DNA from: Humisphaera borealis
GTDB lineage: Bacteria > Planctomycetota > Phycisphaerae > Tepidisphaerales > Tepidisphaeraceae
Assembly (NCBI RefSeq): GCF_015169395.1
Contig: NZ_CP063458.1
Location: 2,852,001-2,916,000, forward strand
Length of the DNA stretch: 64,000 bases
Direction of reading: 5' to 3'
Part shown: positions 26,334 to 34,125 of the stretch, one piece after another
Layout of the letters: each line of letters starts with the position of its first letter
Position numbering within the stretch: the first letter of the stretch is position 1
Notes under the pieces: model-generated
Seen by the model: the letters and a program-made list of their open reading frames with translations, nothing else
Told to the model about the DNA's origin: nothing
Databases searched by the model: none
Translations under genes and position numbers: made by a program

Positions 26334-26798
26334 GTGAAGTTGTACCTGGCGAGAATGTTCCGATATGTGGCGTGGGCTGACCGCAGGACGTTGGCGGCTG
26401 TGCGCGTCACGCCGGCGGCACACGCCGAGGCCTTGCCGCTGCTGGCCCACCTGCTCGCCGCGGAGCACGTCTGGCTGGCACGACTCGAGAATCGCGACCC
26501 CAGCCACCCCGTCTGGCCGACGCTGAGCCTCGACGCGTGCGACTCGCTGGCCGCCGAGAACGAGGCCGGCTACCAGGCGTTCATCGGGCGACTCGGTGAT
26601 GGCCCGACGGGATCGGTCCGCTACCGGACCACCCAGGGGCAAGCGTTCGTCACGCCTGTCCTCGACATCCTTTCGCAAGTCATCACCCACGGACCATACC
26701 ACCGTGGGCAGATCGCCAAGATCATCGGCCGGACTGGCGGAGCGGTCATCAACACGGACTTCATCACCTTCACCCGAGAGGCCGAGCCGGCCGGATAG
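26334..26798 (+). CDS. DinB-family (DinB/YfiT-like) metal-binding protein
   Basis: A 154-residue four-helix-bundle protein of the DinB superfamily. The three conserved metal-binding histidines appear to be His45 (AAEHVW), His119 and His123 (THGPYHRGQIA). Members bind nickel or zinc; some are thiol-dependent S-transferases, but substrates are mostly unknown. The start is GTG 26334 with AGGAG 8 bases upstream. It stands alone on the plus strand after the DUF4288-like fragment. The product is full length for the family. Confidence 0.88.
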   Translation: MKLYLARMFRYVAWADRRTLAAVRVTPAAHAEALPLLAHLLAAEHVWLARLENRDPSHPVWPTLSLDACDSLAAENEAGYQAFIGRLGDGPTGSVRYRTTQGQAFVTPVLDILSQVITHGPYHRGQIAKIIGRTGGAVINTDFITFTREAEPAG

Positions 26799-26801
26799 TT
26801 G

Positions 26802-26826
26802 GCAGGGTGGGGTCCACCCTACCGCA
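26802..26826. repeat. Palindrome family TGCGGTGGGGTGAACCCCACC, variant copy 3
   Basis: AGGGTGGGGTCCACCCTACC, a diverged copy directly after the DinB gene stop. Confidence 0.5.
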
Positions 26827-26931
26827 TCGCGAATGAGAACCGGCTGTGTGGGTTCGCTGTCGGCGTTTGAACGCGCCGAGTCGGATGGTTCGTCCCGCCC
26901 GGCGATGGGCACCGCTCGTCATCGAACATGT

Positions 26932-26956
26932 TGCGGTGGGGTGAACCCCACCCTAC
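26932..26956. repeat. Palindrome family TGCGGTGGGGTGAACCCCACC, copy 4
   Basis: The same unit and orientation as copy 1. It ends 9 bases before the alpha/beta hydrolase start and so would form a hairpin at the 5' end of its message. Confidence 0.65.
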
Positions 26957-26965
26957 GGAGAACAG

Positions 26966-28084
26966 GTGAACGCCATGCGAAACGCCTTGACCGCTGTGTG
27001 CCTGCTTGCGATCAACCTGTGCGGCCTTCCGGCGTTCGGGCAGGTTGCTGGCGGGGGCGATCGGTTCGGGGCGGACGCTTTGCTGGCGGGGCGGGGCGAA
27101 GCGGACGGGGCGGTTCGGTCGGCGGCCGATTGGCCGCGTCGGCGCGATCGGCTGCTGGAGGCGATGCAGCGGGTCATGGGGCCGCTGCCGGCGCCGTCGG
27201 CGGCGCCGCTGGACGTCAAAGTGCTGGCCGAAGAGCGCGGCAGGACGTTCGTCCGTCAGACCATCGAATACACCGCCGAGGTAGACCCGCGCAGCGGCCG
27301 GGCCGAGCGGGTGCCGGCGTACCTGTATCTGCCGATCGACCTGAAGGCCGGCGAGAAGCGGCCGGCGGTGCTCGCCCTGCACCCAACATCAAAGCTGGGC
27401 AAGGCCGAGATCGCCGGCGCCGGCAAGCCCAACCGCCAGTACGGGCTGGAGCTGGCCGAGCGCGGTTACGTGGTGATCTGCCCCGACTACCCGTCGTTCG
27501 GTGACTATGCCAAGGACTTTGCCGCGTCGCCGCACGCTTCGGGGACGATGCAGGGGATCGTCAACCATCGCCGGGCTGTCGACCTGCTGATCTCGCTTTC
27601 GCAGGTGGACGGCGAGCGGATCGGCGCGATCGGGCATTCGCTGGGCGGGCACAACGCACTGTTCATCGCGGCGTTCGACTCCCGCATTAAAGCGGCCGTC
27701 ACGAGCTGCGGCTGGAACCTGTTCCCCGACTACTACAAGGGAGACCTGACCGGCTGGAGCAGCGACCGGTACATGCCGCGCATCAAGTCGGAGTTCGGCC
27801 GATCGCCCGACCGGATGCCGTTCGATTTTCATGAGGTGATCGCCACGATCGCACCCCGCGCGGTGCTGAGCATCTCGCCGACACAGGATGCGAACTTCGC
27901 GGCGGAAGGGGTTCGCAAGGCGGTGCCTTCGGTCGCGGCGGTTTATGCGCTGCTGGGAGCCGAGCGGGCGTTTGAGGTGGAATACCCGGAGTGTGCGCAT
28001 GACTTCCCGCCGGCGATGCGGGACCGGGCGTACCGGTTTCTGGATGTCGCGCTGCGGGTGCAAACTGACGGGCGCGGCAGATGA
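26966..28084 (+). CDS. Secreted alpha/beta hydrolase
   Basis: A 372-residue exported serine hydrolase. A Sec signal peptide (about 1-25, ending PAFGQ) precedes an alpha/beta hydrolase fold. The likely triad is Ser225 in GHSLGGH, Asp308 in PTQDANF and His345 in ECAHDFP. The strand-turn AVLALHPTS near residue 130 forms the oxyanion region. It resembles the dienelactone-hydrolase/acetyl-xylan-esterase-like proteins common in planctomycetes, so a carbohydrate-ester substrate is possible but unproven. The start is GTG 26966 with GGAG 5 bases upstream; ATG 26975 is less well placed. Confidence 0.82.
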   Translation: MNAMRNALTAVCLLAINLCGLPAFGQVAGGGDRFGADALLAGRGEADGAVRSAADWPRRRDRLLEAMQRVMGPLPAPSAAPLDVKVLAEERGRTFVRQTIEYTAEVDPRSGRAERVPAYLYLPIDLKAGEKRPAVLALHPTSKLGKAEIAGAGKPNRQYGLELAERGYVVICPDYPSFGDYAKDFAASPHASGTMQGIVNHRRAVDLLISLSQVDGERIGAIGHSLGGHNALFIAAFDSRIKAAVTSCGWNLFPDYYKGDLTGWSSDRYMPRIKSEFGRSPDRMPFDFHEVIATIAPRAVLSISPTQDANFAAEGVRKAVPSVAAVYALLGAERAFEVEYPECAHDFPPAMRDRAYRFLDVALRVQTDGRGR

Positions 28085-28235
28085 GTCACCACCACGGCGG
28101 ATGAATCACCACGGAGGCACGGAGACACGGAGGGGCGCCCGGGGACCCAAGGTGTTGGCGTGATGAGAGGCTGGATGTCGGGTCCTCAGTGCCCCGCGTT
28201 TGTCGCCAACTCGTCTGCTCCGAGAATGCTGAAAT

Positions 28236-28306
28236 GAACCGCAGATTGCGCAGATTGCGCAGATTTGGGAGAAAGCAATCTGCGACATCTGCGCAATCTG
28301 CGGTTC
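28236..28306. repeat. Long hairpin of AACCGCAGATTGCGCAGAT family, copy 2
   Basis: The same family as 24591-24660, with ends GAACCGCAGATTGCGCAGATT and its complement. It sits in the 277-base convergent gap (28085-28361) between the hydrolase and BNR-protein genes. No gene is seen there. It may act as a bidirectional barrier. Confidence 0.7.
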
Positions 28307-28361
28307 AGTTCGGCGTGCACAGGACGTGTTCCATCCCGGTTCTTCAGCCGGCGGCGTGCGT

Positions 28362-29609
28362 TCAATAGATGACGCGGAAGGAGCCGTCGGGCAGCGCGAC
28401 GGCGGAGGGGACGCTCCAAACCGGGATGCCGGGTGCCTGGCCGGACTCGCCGGCGATCGGTTTGCCAGCGGCATCGAAGAGCTGCCAGGCGAGGGTTCCT
28501 CCCTTGTTCCAGCCGGTGCCTTCGGCCCAGGCGACCAGTATTTGTCCGCGGGAATTCGCGGCGACGCTGGGGTGCTTGCGGCTCTTTCCGTCGCCGGGCA
28601 CCGACATCATGACAGTGGGCTTGGTCGCACCGGCGGTCAGCAGCGCGACGCGAATCTGCCCGGTCGTCTCCCATGCGGCGGCGAGCGACCGGCCGCCATC
28701 GGCCGCCACGCTGGTACAGGCGGCGGTGCTCATGACGCAGGTCGCGACCTGCCAGGGGTCGGCGACGGCGACCTGAAACGATTTGCCGTGGTCGTCGGAC
28801 ACGAGCATCTGGATATCGCGGTGGATGGCCTGGCTCGCCGAGCGGTACAGGATCAGCACGCGACCTTTGTCGCCGCAGTAAATGCGCATGCCGCAGCAGG
28901 CGCACACGCCATTGGGTTGGGGGTTGGCGGCGGTTTCGGGGGCGAAGGTTTTGCCGTCGTCCTGGGATCGGCTGATCCAGACTTGTCGCCCCTCTTCGCC
29001 TTCGGACTTGCCGGGATGGGCCGGTGCGTGCCAAGCGACGTAGACGTTGCCGTCGGCATCGGCGGCGACGGACCCGCCGCCGTCGAGGCCGGGGTGTCCG
29101 GCCCCGACGTTGCGTTGCGGTTCGAACGCGTCGCCGGCGTCGTTGAGCCGGGTGTAGAGCATGGGGGCGAGCTTGCCCGACTTGGGCTCGGCCTTGGAAG
29201 AGCCCATCCATGCGACGTGGATCCGATCGCCACGGCCGACGGACAGGTGCGGGCCGCGAACGGTTCCGGTGACGATGACGCTTTCGGGCCCGCTGTTGAC
29301 CCGGATGGGTTTGGTGAAGGTCGCCCCGCCGTCGTCCGAGCGGACGTAGTAGGCGTCGGCGGCCATGGGATCGCCTTTGACGTACATCAGGTGCAGCCGT
29401 CCGCGGGAGTCGATCGCGGCCTGCGGAAAGATGCCGCGGTCGGGGACGCGAAGCGTTTTGACGGCTGGCGCGTCCACCGCGGCGACCGCCTGCGCGGTGG
29501 ACGCCAGTGCCGAGGCGAGCAGTACCATGACGAGCAGCGCTGCGGCCCAGAACGGGGCCGCGGCGCAGCAGCGGATTGGCCTGGGGCTGTTTGGTCTCGC
29601 TGTTCTCAT
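28362..29609 (-). CDS. BNR-repeat (sialidase-like) secreted protein with CxCC motif
   Basis: A 415-residue protein with an N-terminal membrane or signal segment (about 20-42) and a sialidase-type beta-propeller. BNR/Asp-box-like repeats are visible (SDDGGATF, SQDDGKTFAP, SDDHGKSFQV). The residues that make true sialidases catalytic are not apparent. A motif VCACCGMRIYC near residues 234-243 places four cysteines together and looks suited to metal binding. It is the last gene of the minus-strand run 33817 to 28362, starting 34 bases after the multicopper oxidase gene, which suggests a copper-related role (inference). Confidence 0.72.
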   Translation of the reverse strand: MRTARPNSPRPIRCCAAAPFWAAALLVMVLLASALASTAQAVAAVDAPAVKTLRVPDRGIFPQAAIDSRGRLHLMYVKGDPMAADAYYVRSDDGGATFTKPIRVNSGPESVIVTGTVRGPHLSVGRGDRIHVAWMGSSKAEPKSGKLAPMLYTRLNDAGDAFEPQRNVGAGHPGLDGGGSVAADADGNVYVAWHAPAHPGKSEGEEGRQVWISRSQDDGKTFAPETAANPQPNGVCACCGMRIYCGDKGRVLILYRSASQAIHRDIQMLVSDDHGKSFQVAVADPWQVATCVMSTAACTSVAADGGRSLAAAWETTGQIRVALLTAGATKPTVMMSVPGDGKSRKHPSVAANSRGQILVAWAEGTGWNKGGTLAWQLFDAAGKPIAGESGQAPGIPVWSVPSAVALPDGSFRVIY

Positions 29610-29643
29610 GGGCGGTCGGTCCTGTTAGAAACGGGCGCGGAAC

Positions 29644-31146
29644 TCAGTGCTGATGTGGGGAGGTACCGGCCGGCGTCGGTCTGGTTGTCGGGCCGGTTGA
29701 TGGATTGCCTTTTGGCCGAGCCGCGGCAGCGATGCCCGGGGGCGGCTTGGGCGCGGTGCTGCCGTCGGCGGCGATGCCGTTGGCTTGCAACTGCTCGGCC
29801 GTTGCCGGCAGCGATCGGTCGCCGGGCTTGTCCTGGTACCAGCCGGGATCGGCGTTGTCTCCGTTGGGGAGCGTTTCGCGCACCTTCAGGATGGTGAACA
29901 TGCCGCCCATGGTGATGTAGTCGTGCGGTCCTTTGCCGCCGACCATGGGAATGCTGTTGGGCGGAACGGCCATCCCCATGTCCCCCATGTCGCCCATGCC
30001 GTGCTGGCCCATGGTCATGTAGTCGGGCAGGAGCTTGCGTATCTTGTCGTCGAGGCCGGCGGGATCGACGCCGATCATGTTGGGCAGGCCGTGCCCCATC
30101 TGGTTCATCACGTGGTGGGTCATGTGGCAGTGCATGGCCCAGTCGCCGAGGTTGTCGGCGACGAACTCGACGGTGCGTGTGGAACCGACCGGCACGAGCA
30201 CGGTGGTTTCCGGCCACTGGCCGGCCTCGGGGATGCGGCCGCCGTCGGTCTCGGTGACCTTGAAGTAGTAGCCGTGCAGGTGAATGGGGTGATGATCCAT
30301 CGCCGACAGGTTGCCGAAGCGCATGCGGACCTTGTCGCCCAGTTTCGCGACGAGCGGCGCGGTTCCGGGGAAGGCCCTGGCGTTAAAAGTCAGCACGTTG
30401 AAATCGGTCATGACGTTGGGGTCGGGGCGGTTGGTGCCCACTTTGATCGCCCATTCGTGCGTCTGAAGGACGAAGTCGCGGTCGGGTCGCTGGTCGGGCG
30501 GCACGCCACGCGGGTGCACGACGATCATGCCGACCATGCCCATGCCCATCTGGGTCATTTCGTCGTGATGGGAGTGGTACATGAAGGTGCCGTTCTGGCG
30601 GAGCGTGAACTCGTAGGCGTAGGTTTCGCCGGGCGGGATGGCTTTTTGCGACAGGCCGCCGACGCCATCCATGCCGTTGGGGACGATGAGCCCGTGCCAG
30701 TGGACGGTGGTCGCCGCACCCAGCCGATTCGTCACGAAAAAGCGAACGCGATCGCCTTCGACGGCTTCGATGCACGGACCATGGACCGAGCCGTTGTAGC
30801 CCCAGCAGCGGGCGCGCAGTCCGGGCGCGAACTCGTGGTCGACTTCTTCGGCGACCATGTGAAAGACTTTGACGCCGTCGACGATCTTGTACGGCAGCGT
30901 CCAGCCGTTGGGGACGATGACGGGGTTGTAGTCTTTGCCCGGTTCGCCCGGGGGGAGCGCGGCACCCGGGTTGGCATTCGCGGGGCGGGATGCGGCGTCC
31001 TGCGCCGAGGCTATGCCGTTGTGGTGAAGCGCCCCGCCGGCGACGGCGGTCGCCGTGGCGGCCAGCATTCGTCGGCGGGACAGTACGCGAGTTGCAAGGC
31101 TGAACGTCGATGCGTGGTTGTCATGGTTGCTAGAGCGATCGGACAT
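29644..31146 (-). CDS. Multicopper oxidase (Tat-exported)
   Basis: A 500-residue laccase/CopA-type multicopper oxidase. The N-terminus has a twin-arginine signal (LSRRRMLAATATAVAGG). All four His-x-His copper clusters are visible: HWHG at 149-151, HSH at 191-193, HPIHLH at 286-291 and HCHMTHH at 339-345, together providing type 1, 2 and 3 sites. The C-terminal region is Met/Gly-rich (MTMGQHGMGDMGDMGMAV), as in copper-tolerance oxidases. I start at ATG 31146, with GGGAGGT 7 bases upstream and the TolC-like gene stop one base before. It would oxidise Cu(I) or organic substrates in the periplasm. Confidence 0.92.
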   Translation of the reverse strand: MSDRSSNHDNHASTFSLATRVLSRRRMLAATATAVAGGALHHNGIASAQDAASRPANANPGAALPPGEPGKDYNPVIVPNGWTLPYKIVDGVKVFHMVAEEVDHEFAPGLRARCWGYNGSVHGPCIEAVEGDRVRFFVTNRLGAATTVHWHGLIVPNGMDGVGGLSQKAIPPGETYAYEFTLRQNGTFMYHSHHDEMTQMGMGMVGMIVVHPRGVPPDQRPDRDFVLQTHEWAIKVGTNRPDPNVMTDFNVLTFNARAFPGTAPLVAKLGDKVRMRFGNLSAMDHHPIHLHGYYFKVTETDGGRIPEAGQWPETTVLVPVGSTRTVEFVADNLGDWAMHCHMTHHVMNQMGHGLPNMIGVDPAGLDDKIRKLLPDYMTMGQHGMGDMGDMGMAVPPNSIPMVGGKGPHDYITMGGMFTILKVRETLPNGDNADPGWYQDKPGDRSLPATAEQLQANGIAADGSTAPKPPPGIAAAARPKGNPSTGPTTRPTPAGTSPHQH

Positions 31147-31147
31147 C

Positions 31148-32590
31148 TTAGTGACCTCCCCGGCCACCGGCCGGTGCTGCGGAGCCTTCATTGTCGTTGG
31201 CGTTTGTGTCGTCGGCGGCGGGCATTCTGCCGAGCAGGAGCTGATCCAGTTCTGCTCTTGCCAGCCAGTAATCCCGGACTGCGCGGACGTACCCTGCCCC
31301 GGCATCGATCTGCTGTTGCCTGGCGTCAACGAGTTGCAGCGGGCTGGCCTGCATCGCGTTGTACTGAAGCTGCGTCTGATCGACGATCTTTTGCCGCAGC
31401 GGCAGGATCACCTTCCGGTGGTAGTCGGCCTGTTCGTGGGCGGCGATGACCGCTTCGCAGGCTTCGCGGGTTCGAGACCGCACATCGACAGCGATGGCGG
31501 CGTAGCGCTGATGGGCGCGGCGCAGTTCGGCCTGCGCTTTGGCGACGGCGGGCTGGCCCTGATCGAACAGCGGGATGGGCAGCGAGAAGGCCGGGCCAAC
31601 GCCCCAGCTGCCGTCGTTGTCACGATCGGCGATCACGCCGAGCGAGACTTCGGACAGCAGGCCATACGGTGCGGCGAGTCCGAGCGTCTGTGACGCCGCC
31701 TCGATCTTCTGGCGTCGCAGTTGCAGATCCAGGCTTCGTTCCACGGCACGGGATTCCAGGCCGTCTGCGAGCCCGACGTCTGCAGGCGCGTCCGGCAGGT
31801 CCGGCAGCCGACCGGCGACCTTCCACTCGGCGGCGGGCGTGCCCCAGAGGCCCATCATCCGGTTCAGCCGCTCGCGATGCCGAACCGTCTGCGCCTCGGC
31901 GGCCCGCACGTCGAGCTTGCTTCGCTCGAAAAGCGCTTGCTCGGTAAACAGGTCGAGCTCGCGGGTGTTGCCGGCCGCCCGCAGACGTTTGGCGATGTCG
32001 TAAGAGGCGTCGGTTGCCGCCAGGACCTGTCGGCGAAGTTCCAGCATCTGCTGCGAAGCCTGCATCGAGAAGAACGCGGTGCGTGTCTCGCCGGCCAAAT
32101 CGAGCACGGCACCGGTGACGCGCAGCTTGGCGGCGGCGAACTCGCTGCCCGCGATGCGCTGGCGCAGGGGGATGTAGAGCAGATCGATAAAGTCCTGCAC
32201 GAGTGCCAGCTCGACCGCCGTGCCGCCGCCGGTGGTCGAGAATCGGATGTTGCCGTCGAACACGGGGTTTCGAAGCAGCCCCGCGGCGACGAGGTCGGCC
32301 TGGGCGATCATCAGGTCTTCGTAGGTCGCCTGAAGGTGCCGGTTGTTCAGCAGCGCGATCTGCACCGCCTGCTCGGCCGACAATTCAGACCGAAGCATCT
32401 CGGCGACGCGGGCCTCGACGGCTTTGTCGGCTTCGGTGCCCTGGTTCCAGCGGACCTCCAGGCCGGTGCGCTCGGAGACGTTCTGTTTCACGTCGGCAAA
32501 ACCGGCCTCGCGGGGGACGTCGGCGCAGCCCGCCGCGACGAGCAGAAGGCTAGATATCACGACAGCACGGAAAGTGATGGGATCGGCCAT
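31148..32590 (-). CDS. TolC-like outer membrane efflux lipoprotein
   Basis: A 480-residue outer-membrane factor (OEP family). A lipobox (LLVAAGC, Cys22) implies lipid anchoring. Two long helical OEP repeats follow (about 70-260 and 270-460), with the typical ALLNNRHLQATYEDL and PLFDQGQPAVAKAQAEL segments. It would form the outer-membrane channel of a tripartite exporter, as CusC does for copper and silver. No membrane-fusion or RND pump gene is present in this cluster, so it must use a pump encoded elsewhere or has diverged. It is 3 bases from the metal-binding lipoprotein gene and 1 base from the oxidase gene. Confidence 0.88.
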   Translation of the reverse strand: MADPITFRAVVISSLLLVAAGCADVPREAGFADVKQNVSERTGLEVRWNQGTEADKAVEARVAEMLRSELSAEQAVQIALLNNRHLQATYEDLMIAQADLVAAGLLRNPVFDGNIRFSTTGGGTAVELALVQDFIDLLYIPLRQRIAGSEFAAAKLRVTGAVLDLAGETRTAFFSMQASQQMLELRRQVLAATDASYDIAKRLRAAGNTRELDLFTEQALFERSKLDVRAAEAQTVRHRERLNRMMGLWGTPAAEWKVAGRLPDLPDAPADVGLADGLESRAVERSLDLQLRRQKIEAASQTLGLAAPYGLLSEVSLGVIADRDNDGSWGVGPAFSLPIPLFDQGQPAVAKAQAELRRAHQRYAAIAVDVRSRTREACEAVIAAHEQADYHRKVILPLRQKIVDQTQLQYNAMQASPLQLVDARQQQIDAGAGYVRAVRDYWLARAELDQLLLGRMPAADDTNANDNEGSAAPAGGRGGH

Positions 32591-32593
32591 GGG

Positions 32594-33226
32594 TCAATGC
32601 CCTCCATGATCGTGCCCCGCGGCCGGAGCCGTGGTGGCTGACTGCGTAGCGGGGATCGGCTTGAGCTTCATGCCGCACTTGGGGCACTTGGCGTCCGCGT
32701 CGGCGGACACGACCTGGGGATGCATGGGACAGGCGTGCATCGCGCCCGCGTGCCCGGCGTGGCCGCCCGAGTCGGAAGCCGAAGTCGGCTGCGTTGTCGC
32801 GGCGGATGCGCCGTGGTTGTGCCCGGCTTGCTCGCTGACGGCAACCGGAGACGCGGTCGGCTGGGTTGCGGGTTTCAGCTTCAGCTTCATGCCACACTTG
32901 GGGCAGCGGTCATCGGCTTTGGTCGAGATCACTTCCGGGTGCATCGGACAGGTATAGAGGGCTGGAGCCGTGGCCGGTGCCGCGGCGTGTTGGTGAGCGG
33001 CGTTGTCGCCGGCCGAGGCCTGACCGTGATCGTGCGCGGCCGGCTGGGCGGTCGCTTCCGCCAGAACCGCGGACGCCAGTGTCGTACTTCGCGCGGCGTG
33101 CGGGGTCTCCATCGCTGCCGGACTGGCCGGATGGTTCGGACCCATAGACGACGAAGAAGAGGTGGCGGCGGTGCATCCGCCGATCAGCACGGACAACAAT
33201 GCAAATGGGACAAGTTGCCAGTTCAT
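32594..33226 (-). CDS. Lipoprotein with two heavy-metal-binding (HMBD) domains
   Basis: A 210-residue lipoprotein (lipobox SVLIGGC, Cys18). Two copies of the heavy-metal-binding domain YTCPMHPEV...CPKCGMKL lie at residues 91-116 and 165-190, each with a Cys/His pair and a CxxC. The linkers are rich in His, Ala and Thr (HDHG, HQH, HNHG, GHAGHAG), which would add metal-binding capacity. In other bacteria this domain occurs on CusB adaptors and copper ATPases; here it is free-standing and duplicated. It probably delivers or buffers copper for the oxidase and efflux channel encoded next to it. Confidence 0.88.
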   Translation of the reverse strand: MNWQLVPFALLSVLIGGCTAATSSSSSMGPNHPASPAAMETPHAARSTTLASAVLAEATAQPAAHDHGQASAGDNAAHQHAAAPATAPALYTCPMHPEVISTKADDRCPKCGMKLKLKPATQPTASPVAVSEQAGHNHGASAATTQPTSASDSGGHAGHAGAMHACPMHPQVVSADADAKCPKCGMKLKPIPATQSATTAPAAGHDHGGH

Positions 33227-33343
33227 GGCTTCTCCTGAGATTGAGATCGGGATATCGAAGAAGGAAATCGCAGAGGCCGCCCCGCGGCACCAAACGGCAC
33301 CGCAGCGCCGGGCGGGCGCGACGTCAGCATCGACGGCCGATGA

Positions 33344-33817
33344 TCAATTCAGGAGAGAGCAGTGAAGTGAAAGGAGCGTAAGCCCGTCTCGAAGCCGGGG
33401 TGGATCCGTCGTGGGCTGCAGCGACAAGTAGTCGCCGGTCTGGGAGAGAAGGCTCGTCGCGAGCGGGATGAAGGCGAAAGCCGGTTCGAACCCCAACCCG
33501 TCGCCAGCCGATCTGGCATCGCCGACAACCGGTGCGGCCTGGCTGACCTTGCAATGATTGCAGCCTGTCGGAGTAGGCGTGGCCGGCTTGGGCGCGTGGG
33601 CGGGTCGATGATCCGGCTGGTCTGCCTTGGATGTTGCGCAGCACGCGTGAGCCGTGCCGGCGACGACGTCCGGCGACGCCGACACCGCGACAGTCGTGCT
33701 ATCGACGGCGGCGTGATGCGCCGGCATCGCCGCGGAGGCGCAGACACACCGACTCCCGGCCAATGCGATCGCAAAGGCCGTCAGGATGGAGAAGATGCGT
33801 TGGACGCCGGCGGTCAT
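33344..33817 (-). CDS. Small secreted Cys/His-containing protein
   Basis: A 157-residue protein with a signal peptide (about 1-28, LTAFAIALAGSRCVCASA) and a mature part with HHA, HACC and CNHCK motifs. The pattern resembles DUF2946-like proteins seen in metal-resistance loci, but I cannot assign it firmly. It is the first gene of the copper-type run, 117 bases upstream of the HMBD lipoprotein gene. It probably binds metal in the periplasm. Confidence 0.55.
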   Translation of the reverse strand: MTAGVQRIFSILTAFAIALAGSRCVCASAAMPAHHAAVDSTTVAVSASPDVVAGTAHACCATSKADQPDHRPAHAPKPATPTPTGCNHCKVSQAAPVVGDARSAGDGLGFEPAFAFIPLATSLLSQTGDYLSLQPTTDPPRLRDGLTLLSLHCSLLN

Positions 33818-34125
33818 GTGTTCACGGAACTCTGACGCTCAGTTATACGCTCTACCGGCGACGATCGTTTTCTATTCGCGCCAATTCTGTCAGCCGGCGG
33901 CTCTCAAATGGCTGCCATAACAGAGGATAGCACCATTCGGTTGCGTAATGATACGCATGAAATCATTGGGTTTCTTCAATCGGCCGGTGGTTATCGACCT
34001 TGACCGCCACGCCAATCAGACGCAGGCTGACCGCACGAACGATCACTGAATCCGGTTGTCTGATGTTTCGCAGGAAGCAAACGGGCTCATCGCCCGGATG
34101 TTTCGAACCACTCCAAGAACGTCCC
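33818..34125. other. Divergent intergenic region, no gene seen
   Basis: About 308 bases separate the copper-type run (minus) and the DUF11 lipoprotein gene (plus). It contains the motif GAGCGTATAACTGA (minus strand, 33840-33853), which also occurs before the chorismatase gene near 61280. A TATAAC there could be a -10 element, but no matching -35 is evident. Confidence 0.35.

Noticed and set aside
28186-29211. A 341-codon minus-strand frame overlapping the BNR gene
   Set aside because: Arg-rich shadow. The 28362-29609 frame has a signal segment and clear Asp-box repeats.
29785-31449. A 554-codon open frame on the plus strand
   Set aside because: Antisense to the multicopper oxidase gene, in which all copper ligands are present.
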